This document shows, one piece after another, positions 1 to 14,200 of a DNA stretch of 64,000 nt. A model generated the notes under the pieces. That model searched no databases. It worked only from the letters and a program-made list of their open reading frames with translations, and had not been told where the DNA came from. The DNA is from Otis tarda. Lineage: Eukaryota; Chordata; Aves; Otidiformes; Otididae. Each line of letters begins with the position of its first letter. Position 1 is the first letter of the stretch. The position numbers and the translations under genes were made by a program. The stretch covers positions 17,676,001 to 17,740,000 of the forward strand of contig CM048560.1 of assembly GCA_026413225.1 (NCBI GenBank), given 5' to 3'.

Positions 1-3000
1 TAGCCTTCATTATCAGAGATTTTCAGCTGCAGATATCAGGGTGGGAAGCTGAAGGGTGACAGATGTTTGCTGTCAGAGTTTGCTGGTTTACGGATCCACT
101 CTGTTCCTGACATCAGGGAAGGAAATAGTGTCCATTCTCCATTCCAAAATTCTCAACTACTTCCCATGCCGTACTGAGTTTCTAAAATCCCAGTATGTTG
201 CCAGCGAGATCTCCAAACTCCCTGGCTTGTCCAGTGTAGGTATGATAAGTTAAAAAAAAATCAAAAAAGTGTGACAAGTTTCTAACCAGAGATATGATGC
301 GGTCGTCCCAAAGCAATGAACCCCACGAAGTAGGAACTTTGCCACTGCCTTTAGCCCCAGCTGGCTGCAGAGCATAGGAGGCCTTAGTAACAGCACCGTG
401 ATGGTATTGCAGCATGCAGCAGAGCTTAAATGGTAAACAGAGAACAAGGGGAACTTCCTTTCCCCTTCTGTCCTCTCCCCAGATGTACGGTGTTAGGTTA
501 CTTAATTAATTTTAACAAGGGAATGACATTCCCCCTCCATTTGTGCCTTGTCTTGAAAGGATGCAATGTACAAATATCAGTTTCAGCACATGATCCCCTG
601 CCAAAAAGAATGCTGGGCCAGATCCTGCCAAAATCAGTAGCAAAATCTCTTCTCAGAAAGAATTGGGAATGGTCTTTGGAAAGAAATAGCAGAGTTCTGG
701 AGAACTCTAATTAATCTGTGAGGTACTCAATGTCTGCAAAGTTGTTCTTAGAAACTAAGATCTGGGCACCTTTGCTTGGAGCTGCTATTTATATCTTTGT
801 ATGCGTCTGCATGCAATAAAAGCTAGCGTAAAAACATATAATTAGAGCAGCTTCTAATTGGAATGGCAGGAATTAGGAGAGGAGGATAACAGCGGAAGTA
901 AAAAACACATAGGGACAAAACCAAAGTGCTCTGTAGTACACCACAAAAAGAATGCTAGTGCTGGAGTAAACTCTTACGCTGAAGTGGCTGCTTAAAACTG
1001 ATGGCCAAACAAAGGACAATTGAGGTGGGTAAATGAAAGGAGACCTTGCAAGCTACAACATACCAAAATAAAAAATCCTCTGCAAACTGTACTGCCTTTT
1101 GGGGAGGGTGAAGGGGCTGATAAGTTTATTTACACTTTTAAAAAGCACTGCCAATCCCAATTTATCAGTTACTGTCTTGTGACAATTTATTCATTGTTCA
1201 CCGTTAGAAGCTAGAAGTTACATAGGAAGCATGATTGGTGATAGCTTCTCTATTTCAATATGGTATAATAGAGATAACACAGTGCCCAAAAGCTCTACAG
1301 CCGCCTTTTTGTCTGCTTTGTCTCTTTTCATTACTCTATCAGAATCTTCATTTAATATAATCCAAAAAGCAAGGTAATTGCTTCACTTATCAGTTATCAT
1401 CGCACTCGCATACTTATCATGTCAAAATTATTTATGTGGATGGCCAGGTTGATCTCGCCGCATTTAGAAGCTTAAAATTTGAATAACTGTTCTGCCAGTT
1501 AGGTTATCAAAATTGCAGCATAAGCAATGAGTTTCTTCTTTCTGGGTCTTCGAGGGAGAATAGGGAGCATCTCTGCAGGACTAGTTTACCCGTGGCTGAG
1601 CACCGCTCCAAGGAGACTTACAGCAATTCTGTAGCCTGGCACTCGGGGTGCTGGGGACAGGCTTTATTTGCTAGATGAACAGTAAATAAAAATGGCGTGA
1701 TATAAATAGACAATAGAGAGAGACATAAAGGGGCATTGTCAAGGTTGTCACAGGTCCCAAATTAAAATTATAATTTAGAAACCTGTGCTATTCTTTCTTG
1801 GTTTGTCTCTTCTCTTGAAGCATGTTTCATAGCTCTTTTTCTGTATCATTTTTATTTCTTTATTATTTTGGTAGATGGTACCTCACCTGTTTGAAAGCCC
1901 CAGAGGCTGAAATAAAACAAAGCATGCAAGTTCAGAAAGTCATTTTAACAACTTTTTTTTAATATGAAAGATATTTCCTTCAGCCAAGCTCTTGGACACC
2001 TTCAGAAAGGGTAACAGAGAAAAGCCTGTCACAAACAAATACAAATAATATAAAAAGGAATGTGCAAATATTTTTTCCAACACAGGTGGTGAATTCATAG
2101 CGTTGCTGTCCTTTCACCACATTACTCAGAAAGCCAGGAACCTCTTCGTGCTAGCCCCTCACAAGCACATTGCAGACCACTGGACATCTTGACATGAATG
2201 ACTTCTCTGAAAATTCATTATTGAAGGTGGACAACTTCTTATTCACCATTTGTGCTTCTCCTAATAATGACTGTCCCAAAGGTTTTGACTTTTCAGTAAG
2301 GGCGCAGAATAAATCTTAAGTGACTGAGAAGGGCAATCACCCACCCTGGAGACTGCAAATTGGCCCATCACAAGATGTTCACATGGAAAAGATGCTGAGC
2401 AGAGAAGTAGCTGTGTGAAAATTAGTTTGCATCTATAGGAAAAAGAAGAGAGCGGGGATTTAACATTAGAGAAGTCATTCTGTTTTTATAAATCCTTTGC
2501 ATACAGAGAATGGCTAAGTTCAATGAGTTTTTAATCACTTTTTCTAACCTGTGTTCCCAGAGCAGATTTGCTGCCTTGCTTCTTACACAGCAGCAATTGT
2601 GGTAGGTCGTGCTACTGGCAATGGGCAGCCTGGCACTGTGAGGAGGGAGAGGGGCAACCGGCTTTTAGCTCTGCATCAAGCCTTGCGCCACTTTCAGCTG
2701 GCCTGTGTGTTACAGTTCAGGCATTTATATTCTAAACAACCTGCTTGTCGTATTCCTCCGTTTTTAAGAAACTGGTTGGATCTATCAAGAGACTGTAGGT
2801 GTCCCAGCGCGTGAACAAGCTCCCGAGTCACAGACAGAAAAGATGGAGTTCTTTGGTGGCTATTGCTGTGATTTTTTTGGCTGGGTATGAAACAATTCTA
2901 TATCACAGCTCTCTTTGGCAATAATTACTGCAACCTCTGAGACTTAGTAAATCTTGGGTAAAAGTCACAGCAGAGAAAAGGGCAGAGTTTGAAATCCAAG

Positions 3001-6000
3001 TAGTAATTTCTCAATAGGTTGCAATACCAAAATTATGTGGGCTAAACAGAGATCCTGTGCCCAGTTCAGCACTGAGGATACTTTTATGGCTTGCATTTCA
3101 GGGCCTCAGTGATGTTTTGACCCAGCTATTTTGTGGTTTTGGACTTCTGTGCATTTTATTTACCATACACCTTAACAGCAGGCTTCACATTCCACACTCA
3201 TCTCATGTAATGATCACTCATTCAATTAGTGGCAAACAGCAGAGAGTAATGTTTGTGATTGTTTTTTCCAATCTCTGTGCCCTGGGGGGTTCTAAAAAAT
3301 ATTTTATAAGTGTATCCAGGCAGTCATTATCCAGATCATGTTATGGGTTTTGTAACTTCACAATGTATTTGATTGAAACATCATAACTCTTTCCAGGACA
3401 AAGGCTTGTAACAATACAGACGCAGGGAGCAGAGAGGTCAGCAGTTGACAGCTGGTGGTTGGAGACACACAATCACAATATTCCCCAAGTTATTACAAAA
3501 ATATTTAACTGAACAATGATAGAAGAAAGTAAAAAACCTAGTAAACATTAAAAGTAAACATAATTGTTGCAAATTTAATTAAATTCTCTGCTGTCTTTGA
3601 TGTGATGGCTGATCTGTAAGTCTTTCAATTTCTTTGCTTTAATATCAGCATTTCCTCAGTCTAAACCTTTTTGAGACAGTAGCATTTTATCTCAATTATT
3701 GCTTTTTCTCCATCGGTCTTTAAATATAATCTCATTTGCCTTTATGGAGACTGTAACCCTTCTGAACAGCTTTTAACCTTTTTAAAAATCGCCTTGACCT
3801 GAGGATGCCCAAAGTTTTTTCTTCTTCCTCGTCTGATTTTTTTAATGCAATATTAAATAATAGAAATTGGACAGATGAGTTATTTCCTATCCAGAGACCT
3901 GCATGTATAGCTTAGGATGCTAGAACAGAATTTTTGTTTGAATGATAATAATAAAAAAATTAAAATACCAATATCTAGCTTTCTGCTAGCAAAGAACCTT
4001 CAGCTTTGACCTCTATTTCAGTGGCAGCATTGTAGCTTGTACCACCACAATATTAGCTTTATCTTTTCAAAGAAAAAAAAAAAAGCTTTCTTTGTACAGT
4101 AGCACATTAGCTTCAAAGAGCACTTACCTCAAGAGTCCAGCTCATCCTTCTGGTAAATTTAAGAAATACTCAGCTTAAGATTGTCTGTTTCAATCATGGA
4201 TAATGTAGATAACTTTGTGTCTAAATGTTACAAAGCAAGCTTTATGTCTGCTTCGTCTTTTCTCCACACCCTTTCAGTTTTATTTTCTCATTTAGTGTCT
4301 AACGAAGATGCAGACTAATGGAAGAATGATACATGAATACAACTAACCCTCCTGGAATTTGATTGTAAATGTAAAAGTTGCTATTCACTACGATTTGGTA
4401 GCTGTACATGTCTTAGGTGGTGAGGGTGGGGATGGATCTCTGACATGCAGTATAGCACCTGCAGAGTCAACGACGGGCTCTTTGCATCACCAGCCTGGCC
4501 GAGCAAGTTCAGTGCTGCGCTGGCCATCGCCCCCGGTCCGTACATCTGCCTGCCCTGTGTCAGCTGGCATTTCCTTTACTTGCTTACATGTGAGAAAGGT
4601 ATACACACTTTCTGAACCAGCTGCCAGTGTGCATGCCGAGCAGTAACACCCTGGAAGGTCTTTCCCCAGTGAAACCTGCCGTCTACACTGCCAGTCCATG
4701 AAAAGCGTGTCAACTCAATGGCCGTAAGGGTTTTCTGGTACCCTTCCTCGAGCTGTCCTTGCAACAAGCCTCTCCTTCTCTTCCTTTTCTGCATACACAC
4801 ACAATTTAAGCATCAACATCCAGGAATTTTCTTTCCACTGTGATTACAATTACCTATCCCAAGCAGTGATGCTTAAAATTGAACTATGGTTCGTGAGAGC
4901 GAAAGGCTATACCTGTGAGCACCCTCGTGTGAAACAACCATGCCAGGTAGCATTACATGTATCTAGCAGCAGCTACTTAGAAAGACCATCTGCCAAAAGA
5001 GGTTGGTTTCCTATTTTAAGTTCTTATACTTGTAGTTTTAAGGGAAAACACTGACTGTAAGAAGCTGATGATTAGGTTCAACTACATCTCCCTAGACCCG
5101 GGCAGTAGCATTATTGCTCAAAAGAGAGCCTTTTTAATGGAAAGTAGGGAAAGACTAGCAGCAGTGATCTTGCCCTGGATGAACACACACAGACACATGT
5201 GTATAGCTGAGGATTTACGTGGAAATGTCTTTATGCTTTTTGTGAATTACTTCACTTGAATTACGATTGCCTTGAATGATATACATTTTGAGAGTGTAAC
5301 ATTGCAAAAGTAAACTTTAACAAAAAGGGATATTTATTCTTCAGATTTAAAATTAATTTCCTGTATTCCTCTGTTTTTTTATCCTATCTGAGCTGTAACC
5401 TTATGAGAAGAAAAATGAGAAACTATTCCTTTACACTGAGACCAGTATCAGATGAAATATAAATGTAATGGTTTCTATAAATGTTAACCCACTGCAACAC
5501 TCTATCCCAGAACTAAAGATCTGCAGAATGTTTTAGGTTAAGTTAGTGCTTCTCTCCATGTTAGGTAATCCGATGTCATTTACGTAAAATAAATTGGAAC
5601 TACTCAAGGAATAAAAAGAGGTGAAAGTGCAGAATCTGGTTTGGATAAAAGTTTAATTCTTCAGTTCCAAGTGACATAGCCCTTACAGGAAGCAGAGCAA
5701 ACTCAGACAGGAGTGGCCAAGTAATGAAGATGGATGCATCTTGTTATCAGCAAGCCATTTACTAGGGCTTGATGTAACCTTAAACACTGCAGATAGCTCA
5801 ATGGCACTTGCCACTAAGCCTCTAATTAATGAATAGCAGGCCCTAAATTAACAATGTGCATTTACAGATGAATTCTGGGCACTCATTAAACAATGTTCAA
5901 ATATCAAGCAGTAACTGTTAGGTTTATTCCTTCTGGATAACTGTATACAGTGTTTGTTTGCTGGGAGTTTTCACAGGAGGTTTTGTGTGCTCAACTGCTG

Positions 6001-8126
6001 TGAGCCCAGGTGCACTTCAGGAAAGGGTATAGTTCACTGGAGGAGGGCAAGACTGAGTCGCTGTAAACCAGGCATTGTAACACCTGTGCAGCAATTTAAG
6101 AAGGATTAGAATGAGCCTCTATTCAGCCTTAACTGCAGTGGGGAAAAGGGCTTGATTGCTTGGAGCCGTTCTCAGGCCTCCATTTTATATTACCCTCCTT
6201 TGCAATATCCACACTGGTGCCTTCCGAGGCGACCTGGAACAGTACCCAGGAGTGTTCAGTGGTGGGATATTGTTTAGTAAATGACTGCTTCCTCCACAGC
6301 TCACATGAGTGTTGCGGTGGAAGTGGTCTTGAACCCAGTGTCCCAGCTCCTTGGTCAAGGAGACAAAGAAATAGGGAGCTCAGGATGAAATCTGCACCTT
6401 ATCCTGTATGTGCCAATCGATTTGCATTTTAGAACAATAACAGCAATAATTATTTAGATTGTCCTATTATACATGTTGTGCTTAGAAGAAACAGCAGTGC
6501 AACTTTAAGACATGTAGCAGAGCATGTTGCCATGTCTGCTAAGTCATATTTAATATCAAATCAGACATTGTTTAAATCACCTACCGTGCTGAAGTGTAAT
6601 GCAAACGAGAGAGAATGAGCCTTTCACAAATGTTGGTGTAAACTGGGATTGAGGTCAAACAAGCAAAGCTGATTTAAGCAAAGTCAGAATTGAATCCCAG
6701 GTCCCTGAAAAATTAGACAGATTGTTCTCTGTAAATGGAAAGATAACTATGATTTTCTGGGAACAGATCCTTTCAGACCAGTAATTTCAGTATTCAGCAA
6801 CGTGAGGTTTTCTGCCTTGATGTGCCATCCAGCTACTACTGCACGATAAGTTCAGCAAGATAATCTGTAAAATGAAAGGAGCTGGAGAATAAACGGTGCT
6901 TTTCTGAAAGGCATCCTGTTCATCATCTTATCCCAGGACTGTTCTCCATGTCAGAAAGGTTTTAATGCAATACCAGTCTTCCGTGATGTAAAATTACTAA
7001 TATGATTGACATTCCTGTAGCATTACATACAGAAGACAAACATCCACTCTGAGCAGAGCTCACTTTCAACTGCGCCTGCAAACATTTGGAGTTTGTGCAC
7101 AGGCTGTGTAAGCAGGATCCCATGCACATTCCACATAATCCAGTGCCATGCATCCAGTTCCATTTATGGGCAAAGCGAAACACAGGCTCTTCTTTCTGTG
7201 GACCATTCCCACATCAGCCTTTTCAAAGTTTAATGTGGACAAATTTAGGAAAGAGGCACTCCGATAGCTTCATGCAAGCCATTCAAAACTAATGTTCTGC
7301 AGATTTAAAATTTTTTGAAAGGCAAACACAAACTTTTACTTAATAAAAGAATATTCTGTGGAAAACACTTTGGCTGGGCTTCTGACACTTGGATTTTCCT
7401 TTGTGATTTGTTGATACAAGATGGGGAAAGCAACTGTGTCATGCACCTTTCCCAGCTTCTTTTCACTGTAGAGGACTAAGTGCATGCTATCCTGTACATG
7501 TGTAAGGTGATGCTGTTATAGTATCTGAGAGTTGCTTTCTTTTATCTTTGAACAAAAAAAAAACTTTATTTGAATGAGAAAACTGTATTATCTCTCATGA
7601 AGAGAAAGCTCTTCCTCCCTCTCTTTTTGTCACTTCCTTATAGAATTATCTTTCAAGCTTTCCCTGGCATCCTCTCTCTTTCTCTCTACAACTATATATA
7701 TCCATAAATCAGCAACAAGTATTCTTTGTTACCAGTAGATAAGGTAACAGCAACTGTAGGAGCTTTCCTGTACTGTGAAATGCCAGAAAAATGCAGTGGA
7801 ATTTATTTAGTAGGATGGCTCTTTTTTGGATCATTACTGCTTATTAATAGCAGTATGAACATCTTGTGGTCTGAATGTAGTTTGGAAAAAATGTGTAAAA
7901 TCACAGTAAAAATGTTAGTGTACGTTTCTTACAGTTCTGAACATTCATCCTTCTTATTTCTCCTATACATGCACCACGATGTTAGTTGGCAGCATTTGAA
8001 CTATAGTTTTGTATTTCTAAAACTGTCCTTACTCCCCTTTTCCAGTCACAGGAGCCAATAACTGCAGCAGGGTTTGTAGAGGCACACATTCATTTCAGTT
8101 TAGTCCTGCAAGCTACATTCCTTTCT
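1..8126. other. Noncoding DNA, no gene recognised
   Basis: AT-rich unique-looking sequence. Open frames are all below about 112 codons and overlap on both strands without any recognised motif. Weak resemblances to the ancient palindromic repeat group occur at 615-655 (GGGCCAGATCCTGCC) and 6,632-6,685 (GGTGTAAACTGGGA, then GCTGATTTAAG). Nothing else could be supported. Confidence 0.6.
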
Positions 8127-8154
8127 GAACATGTTTTAACCTGACAACATGTTC
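8127..8154. promoter_or_regulatory. Candidate p53/p63-family response element
   Basis: GAACATGTTT (8,127-8,136) fits the p53-family half-site RRRCWWGYYY in all ten positions. CAACATGTTC (8,145-8,154) fits in nine of ten. The spacer is 8 nt, within the 0-13 range accepted for this family. GAACATGTT and AACATGTTC are also perfect inverted copies. Function is inferred only from the motif. Confidence 0.35.
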
Positions 8155-9549
8155 TTCCTCAAACTTCTCACAAAGATGTGATTCATATAAACTTCCACTC
8201 TCTCCAAGCTCTGCCAACTCTTCATTTGCTTTTGGCAGACTTTGTGGCCACTTCTGATCCTAGACAGGAATGACGAATTCAGCACCTTCCGTGTGCTGTA
8301 CTGCAGGCAGCGTGGGAGTGTCAGGGGGCTGCAGATCATAGCAAATCCCCTTTCTGAGCAGGATGTGTGCCTCCGAGATCGTGTCCATGTTCCATGGACA
8401 GCAATTAAACTGCGCTGTACAGGTGGTGCAGGGGGCTCCCAAAGTTGGCACAGTTCATCATGTATCAGGAGAAGGAATGGGTTTGGGCTTTTTTTCTGGC
8501 AAAGAGCTGCCCTACCCTGCCTGCTGCCAGAGGCCACCTGTGGGGGGAGTGAAGGGGCTCTGTTTTGTCCATATCAGACTTCACCTAGTTTTGCTGGGCA
8601 CCTACATCCTTTGGAAAAGCATACTTATTTGTTGATTTTGATAATGGATTTATATTCCTTAATGCAATGAGCTATGTGTTCTGTTTGAAAGAACAACCAT
8701 TACTACCCCAGCCACTTTCTTCAGTAATGATGAAGGAGTTTAAAGTTACTGTCAGGTTTATTCCTTGTTGTGCTTCTTAATGAGCCAGACTGTGCCATAC
8801 TTTTCTGTTCGGAGCCTGGTGAACGAGCTCTTCCCATGGGATTAATGCATGATTTTCTGTTTCTTTCCCTTTGAGTTGTCACATGTCCCTGAGTGAAAAG
8901 CTTTCAGATCTCCCCAAAAAAAAAGCATTTATGCCTTCTCTATGGACATATAAATGCCACTAAACAAGATACAAAGCAGAGCCTGAAAGTCAGGTGGAGG
9001 TAGTAAGTGCGGTGGAGCTAGTGACCAATTATATGAGACCATTTTGCTCCCAAAGTCATAGTGAAGAACTGCTTAAAGGCCTAAAAGCTTCTTTTGCATA
9101 TTTTCAAGTATAAAAATTACAGTAAATTGTCTACAAAACAAGCAAAAGAAGTAATGGAATCCACAGAAATAAGAGATCCTAGAGCTCTGGAAGGATAAGA
9201 TCACAGAGTGAACCAAGACAGAAAAAGAGAAAAGAAATCAAAACTGAAACAAAAAAAGAAGAAAATTGAAAAGGGCTGAGTGGTAGGTGCACCTTACAGA
9301 AGCTTTTCTGTCCTTGGAAGTAGTATATCATTTACTGTAGCACAAGCATTATATCCATTTATCATAAAACCAATATGGGGTATCATGCAGACCATCTGTG
9401 AGTATTTCCAAAGGTGAAACAGACAGTATAAATTGTCTCCAAGTGTCAAGGCAGAGGGGCCACGACTCTTGCAATGCGGCAGAGCAGTCCTCTGGCAGAA
9501 GAACCGCCCCTGCTAGCAATTTGCAGGATGTGCTTAGTCCAGTTTAATT

Positions 9550-9573
9550 CATTTGAACTATGAAGTTCAAATG
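9550..9573. repeat. Perfect 9-bp hairpin with 6-nt loop
   Basis: CATTTGAAC and GTTCAAATG pair perfectly around the loop TATGAA. It is too short for a microRNA precursor and has no terminator context in a vertebrate. It is recorded as a small inverted repeat. Confidence 0.6.
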
Positions 9574-11084
9574 CATATAGCTATGAGCCATCCCAGATCC
9601 AGATTAGCCACTCTGTAGAAATTCTGGGCAGAAATTATAGTTTTTGTAGCAAACTCCAAAACGATGTGAAGAAGTGTGTAAATTAAGGTGTTTAAAATAA
9701 CACTGGGCTAATATAAGAATTCTAAAGATGTGGAAGCGGTTATCTTCCGTATTATGAGTTGGAGCGGCAATTATGTTACACATGTTTACATCAGCTGAGG
9801 GTATAACCTAGCCATTTTTCAAATATTTTTCCTTTTTGTGGAACGTTGGAAGCCCACAAGTGAAACCTGCTTCCTTATATATGTTATTTTTTCTCTATCA
9901 AACATACTCCCTGGCATGTTACTGCAGAACTGTTTCTGTATACTAGGCTCCAGGCACTGCACTTCTTTAAAACGTATATAAAACATTAAAATGGAGATTG
10001 TTGTCCCAAGGGGTTGGTAACAGGACGTAGAGGCCTCACCTCTCTGATTCTCTCCTAAAGTAGGTCAGTTTTAGGCTACAACACTGGTCCAAATCCGACC
10101 GAGATCAGTAGTGAGATTACAACAGGGCCATGGGTAATATATTCATTCGTTTGTCTCAGAGAGCCTGTTTGTGGGCTGATCACATTGCCTTGAGTCTTTG
10201 TGACATTCACATTTGTTTAGCCAAATCTCTTCTAAGAAATGTTAATCCATCACATTATCTGATTGCTCAGCCGTTACTGGCCAGGTAACTCAGGTACAAT
10301 CGGTTCCATTGCCAGATTGGATAAAACCCTGCGTGTGTGTCTTATTTGGAAATGTGCTCCCTAGGAATTATGGTTAGTACAGATGTTGCTTCTTAATTTG
10401 TGAGAACACCATGTCAGCAAATTTGTTTAAAATGTAAAGTAGTCCATATATTAACACTGTATGTTTTATGTTAACCCAATGGTGAGGCCAAAAACATCCC
10501 AATTAGCTGCCTTTGGCCCAGTACTCGGTATAAAAGACAATAATGATTTTACTCAAATTCTCTTTTTTTTTTTTGTAATTGATAGCCAAATACAAAAGTT
10601 GAGATGAGGAACATGTCGAGATGCATTAAGGATCTATCTGTTCTTTCTGCCCTTCCTCCCCTGCTGCAGTGTGCGCTGGGCTCCGGCCTGCGCTGAATGC
10701 AGCCTTAGCTCCATGCCACAGCGCCTTCCGACGGAGTGTCACCGAGCGCTGCCCATGGAGAGGGAAGCCAATGCGAGCAGTGGGGAAAGTCTTCCTATCC
10801 CCAGACCTCTTCACCCCATCTAATTAATCAGTCAGGCTGTATCAGATGTGTATATATCTAACGTATTGTGTCACGTCTTATTCATTTTGGTCCTGATTAG
10901 ACCTCTAGCACAGGGAGGAATGCTATAAATGTAAAAACAAAAATTGTCCCCCATCTTTACTCTGGTCAGCACCTAGAATCCCGCAGCTGGATACTGCAGA
11001 AGACCTAATAATCTTTTATTTAATATTGGCTGCATACTGAGTGTACTCATAGCCTCAAGGCCTCTTTTTCAGACCCGTTCTCAG

Positions 11085-11235
11085 GACTTTGGGCTACTGA
11101 AATGACGCTACTAGAGTTGGCATCCCGAGTGCCTGACCTGCCGCCTCTGGTGTCGGAGCCCCGGCAGAGGCTGGCAGGAGCCGCCTCTGGGGCTGAGGCC
11201 GAGGGCAGCAGAGCGGCACGCACTTTAGCCACAGC
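11085..11235. other. GC- and CpG-richer patch with repeated GCCGCCTCTGG
   Basis: This short block is clearly more GC-rich than its surroundings and carries several CpG. GCCGCCTCTGG occurs twice (11,140-11,150 and 11,180-11,190), with a partly inverted copy (CCGGCAGAGGC) at 11,161-11,171. It is far too short for an ordinary CpG-island promoter, and no exon was recognised. A similar but weaker patch lies at 10,650-10,800. Confidence 0.5.
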
Positions 11236-14200
11236 ATTCATCTGTGTACTTTTGGAGCTGGCAAGTTAGTGTAAGTTCTCATCAGCCCTGCCTAGCCTAA
11301 GATTCTTTGATGTGCGGCACAGACTGAGTTTCTAATGTTCATGCCTTCAAACAGGGCCTAAGTTTTCCTAACAGTAAGCACTCAGCAGTCTATTTGACAA
11401 TTCAAATGGAGTTGAAAAGCTGGTTCTCAGCTTCATTTCTTTTGCTTAGACCAATAGTTCTATTGTTCTTAGAAAATAATTGTCTTTTGTCACAAGTAAA
11501 CTACAAAATGTTCATGTGGGTAGTAGAACTGAAAAGCAGTTTTCAGATACAATTGGTGTTTGTGTGCTTAGTGCTGGAGGTGACCATATTGCTGAAAAAT
11601 TATATTTTCTGTGATGCCAACCATATGACAATTAATTCAGTAGAGGAGAGTGTGTGAATCCATTTCCAACCCATTTTAATAATAGGGTAACAACCAAAAT
11701 GCTTTCTGCAGTGGTTAAACCAATATTAAATTTGCCTAGAAACTTGTTTACGGGCTTTTCCACTGGGTTTGTCTATTGCCAGTGCCGTGAAGGACATCAA
11801 TTTTCAGTAAGACAATCGCCTCTAGCACTGAGATTGGAAATGCCAATTGTAATTAAAACTTTTTTTTTAAGCAAATGCTTTTTGCAGTTTAATTATGGCA
11901 AGAAACACTTCTTGTTTTGTGAACTTCCAGGCTGTTGAGCTCAGCAAAACTCTGTTTGGCATTCAGTAGGCGAGTCCTGTCCTTGCTGATGTCAGTGGCG
12001 CACTTACTACTCCAAATGCAACACTGGATATTCAGCCTTAAATAAAATCTGAACAAACTGTACTGCACTCAGGTTAAATGTGCTGTAAACACTGATTATT
12101 TTGTGACCCACATTTAATCCTAACCAAGGGTTATGTATATTTTCCCTCTTTGATATTTTTGCTGTAACCACAGTGTGAGTCAGGCAACCTATCAAAAGTG
12201 CAGATATAAACTACAGTCATTTTATGTTTCTAAACAATGAAAACAGAAAGAGAAAAGTAATCTCACAACAGCTAAATGTTTTCTGTTTTCCAAAGGCTCT
12301 TATTGGTGACATTTCTCCCTGCACTGCTGTTTCCTCAATCATATAGCAACACAGCCCTTGAAATAACTTTTTTGGTACTCAATATATAAGGTACAGCATT
12401 TGGAGAAACTGATTCCACTCAAATGCCACCTGTTTAAATGCTAAATGGCAGCAAAACTAAAAAGAAAAAAAGAATAATGGTCCAGTGGAGGAGGCCGCTC
12501 CCCTGTTTGCATGACTGAGTTCCCCTATTCAGCTATTAGTCCTTTTTTCTTGAGTTTCAAAGCAAATGACAAGCAAGTAGGTGTAGCAGAGTTAACTTGG
12601 TACAGTGCCTGACCATCTCATAGCTTGCCCTCCTACAATCCTTCGCAGGATTCAGGCTTGCTAAGACCCTGTTCTGTTCTCTGTTGAGACATGCCTGCAG
12701 CCTCCTCAGACTGTTTCTAAATATTGCCATTTCAGCTTTTAAACTATGCATTTGAGAATCTGCTTCTAGCAGAGCCCAGCTGGAGTACCATTTAGGGAAG
12801 CATCAATATATTTTGAATCAGAAAAGCAATGGAGATGAGACAAACATCTAACATCCAAACACTTTCAAACTTGGAGAATTTCAGATCTTCATCTAGAACC
12901 TATAGTTTGGACTCCCCTTCCTTCAGGAAAGCATCTGCATTTTTCTGAGCTGCCCTTTTTAACAAGTTTTAGGCTCTCCCTAAAAGTCACTCTGCTCCTC
13001 CTTTCTTGTAACTGCAGAATAAATTGAGTGCGGTCTTCCTACTGAGGCAGGAGCCTCTCCTTGCAGTCTTTGCCTATATCACTTCAGTTTCTCCCAACCA
13101 GCAAATCCCAGTTCTCCCTGGTGCCAGAGCCAATGAGGTGATTTTCAGCTTGCTTACCAAGTGCTGGCTAGCAGTGAATTCCAGAGTTTTGCATCTTAAG
13201 ACTTTGCACCTCTGTGTAGAATTCAAGCCTGCGCATGTGTAGGGTTTAACTGCTGGGCATGAAGAGGCCTGAGGAAAGACTGCCACAGCTATTGAAAATC
13301 TGCAGCAGCATCTGTCAAGACAGAGAATAGTTTTTGTCCTGTTAGGAAATGCAGATATAAGGATTGACCTTACTGAGTGATGGAGCCAGCTGTCCTGTTT
13401 GCAAGAGCGAAGCAGAAGTGGCCAGTGCCATACATTTCAATGCGAATCCACATTTATCACCTTCAGGATTATTCAGCTCTACAGCCTCCCTTGGACTCAC
13501 CTCTAGAAAAAGTTTGAGGCAAGGAGAATATGGTTAAGAAGGAGGAATCAAAGTTTCAAAGGAAGATGTTGAGAGACATGGAGCTGCATATAGTAAGAAG
13601 CAAGAGAAGGTAGAAAAGAGAATGTAAGAGGTTATTATTATTTCTTTAATGAGCAGAAGTTCTTTTCAGGATGATTTACTTCTCTGAGACTTGCACATTT
13701 TGCACTGGTATTCAAGTGTGGAAAAGGGAGAGCTCCTCTTTTTCCTCTTTTCTGAGCACAACGTATCATTCTCTGTGCTTCCTAAGCTATAAAATTAGCA
13801 CTAGCAGCTATAATACAAAAGAGACACAAAAGAATTTGCAGTCCCAAGCCTTCTGAAGTCAGTATGGCCTATTATGGATAGTCCTTGTAACACAGCCCCG
13901 AAGGGAAGCAATACGCCTGACTGATGTTGTCAGCTTTCAGTGAAAGTTTCTTCTGTGTTCCCACAGCATGTAACACTAGATTGAGTATCTGTCTGAGACC
14001 ACCTAGAAATTCTCTCACGACAACAATTATTTTATTGTATGAAATTTCTTGCAATTTCTCACTACAAGGTTTGTGGCTACCCTAAGTATTAATGGTAGTG
14101 AGGTCAGCAGGACATACAGCATGGTCAGATCTCACTTCCATGCCAGCTTTTCCCACACCAAGATTGCGGGAGAATATGGCCATTATGGGCTAATTTTGAA

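Noticed and set aside
6669-6712. GAATTGAATCCCAGGTCC as a second MIR or a tRNA T-arm
   Set aside because: Only the short 'gaacccaggtcc'-like piece fits; no A-box or cloverleaf could be formed, and the flanks fit the ancient palindromic repeat better.
8136-8670. Overlapping open frames of 133 and 142 codons on opposite strands
   Set aside because: Neither has a motif, and such mutual overlap is typical of chance frames in a locally GC-richer stretch.
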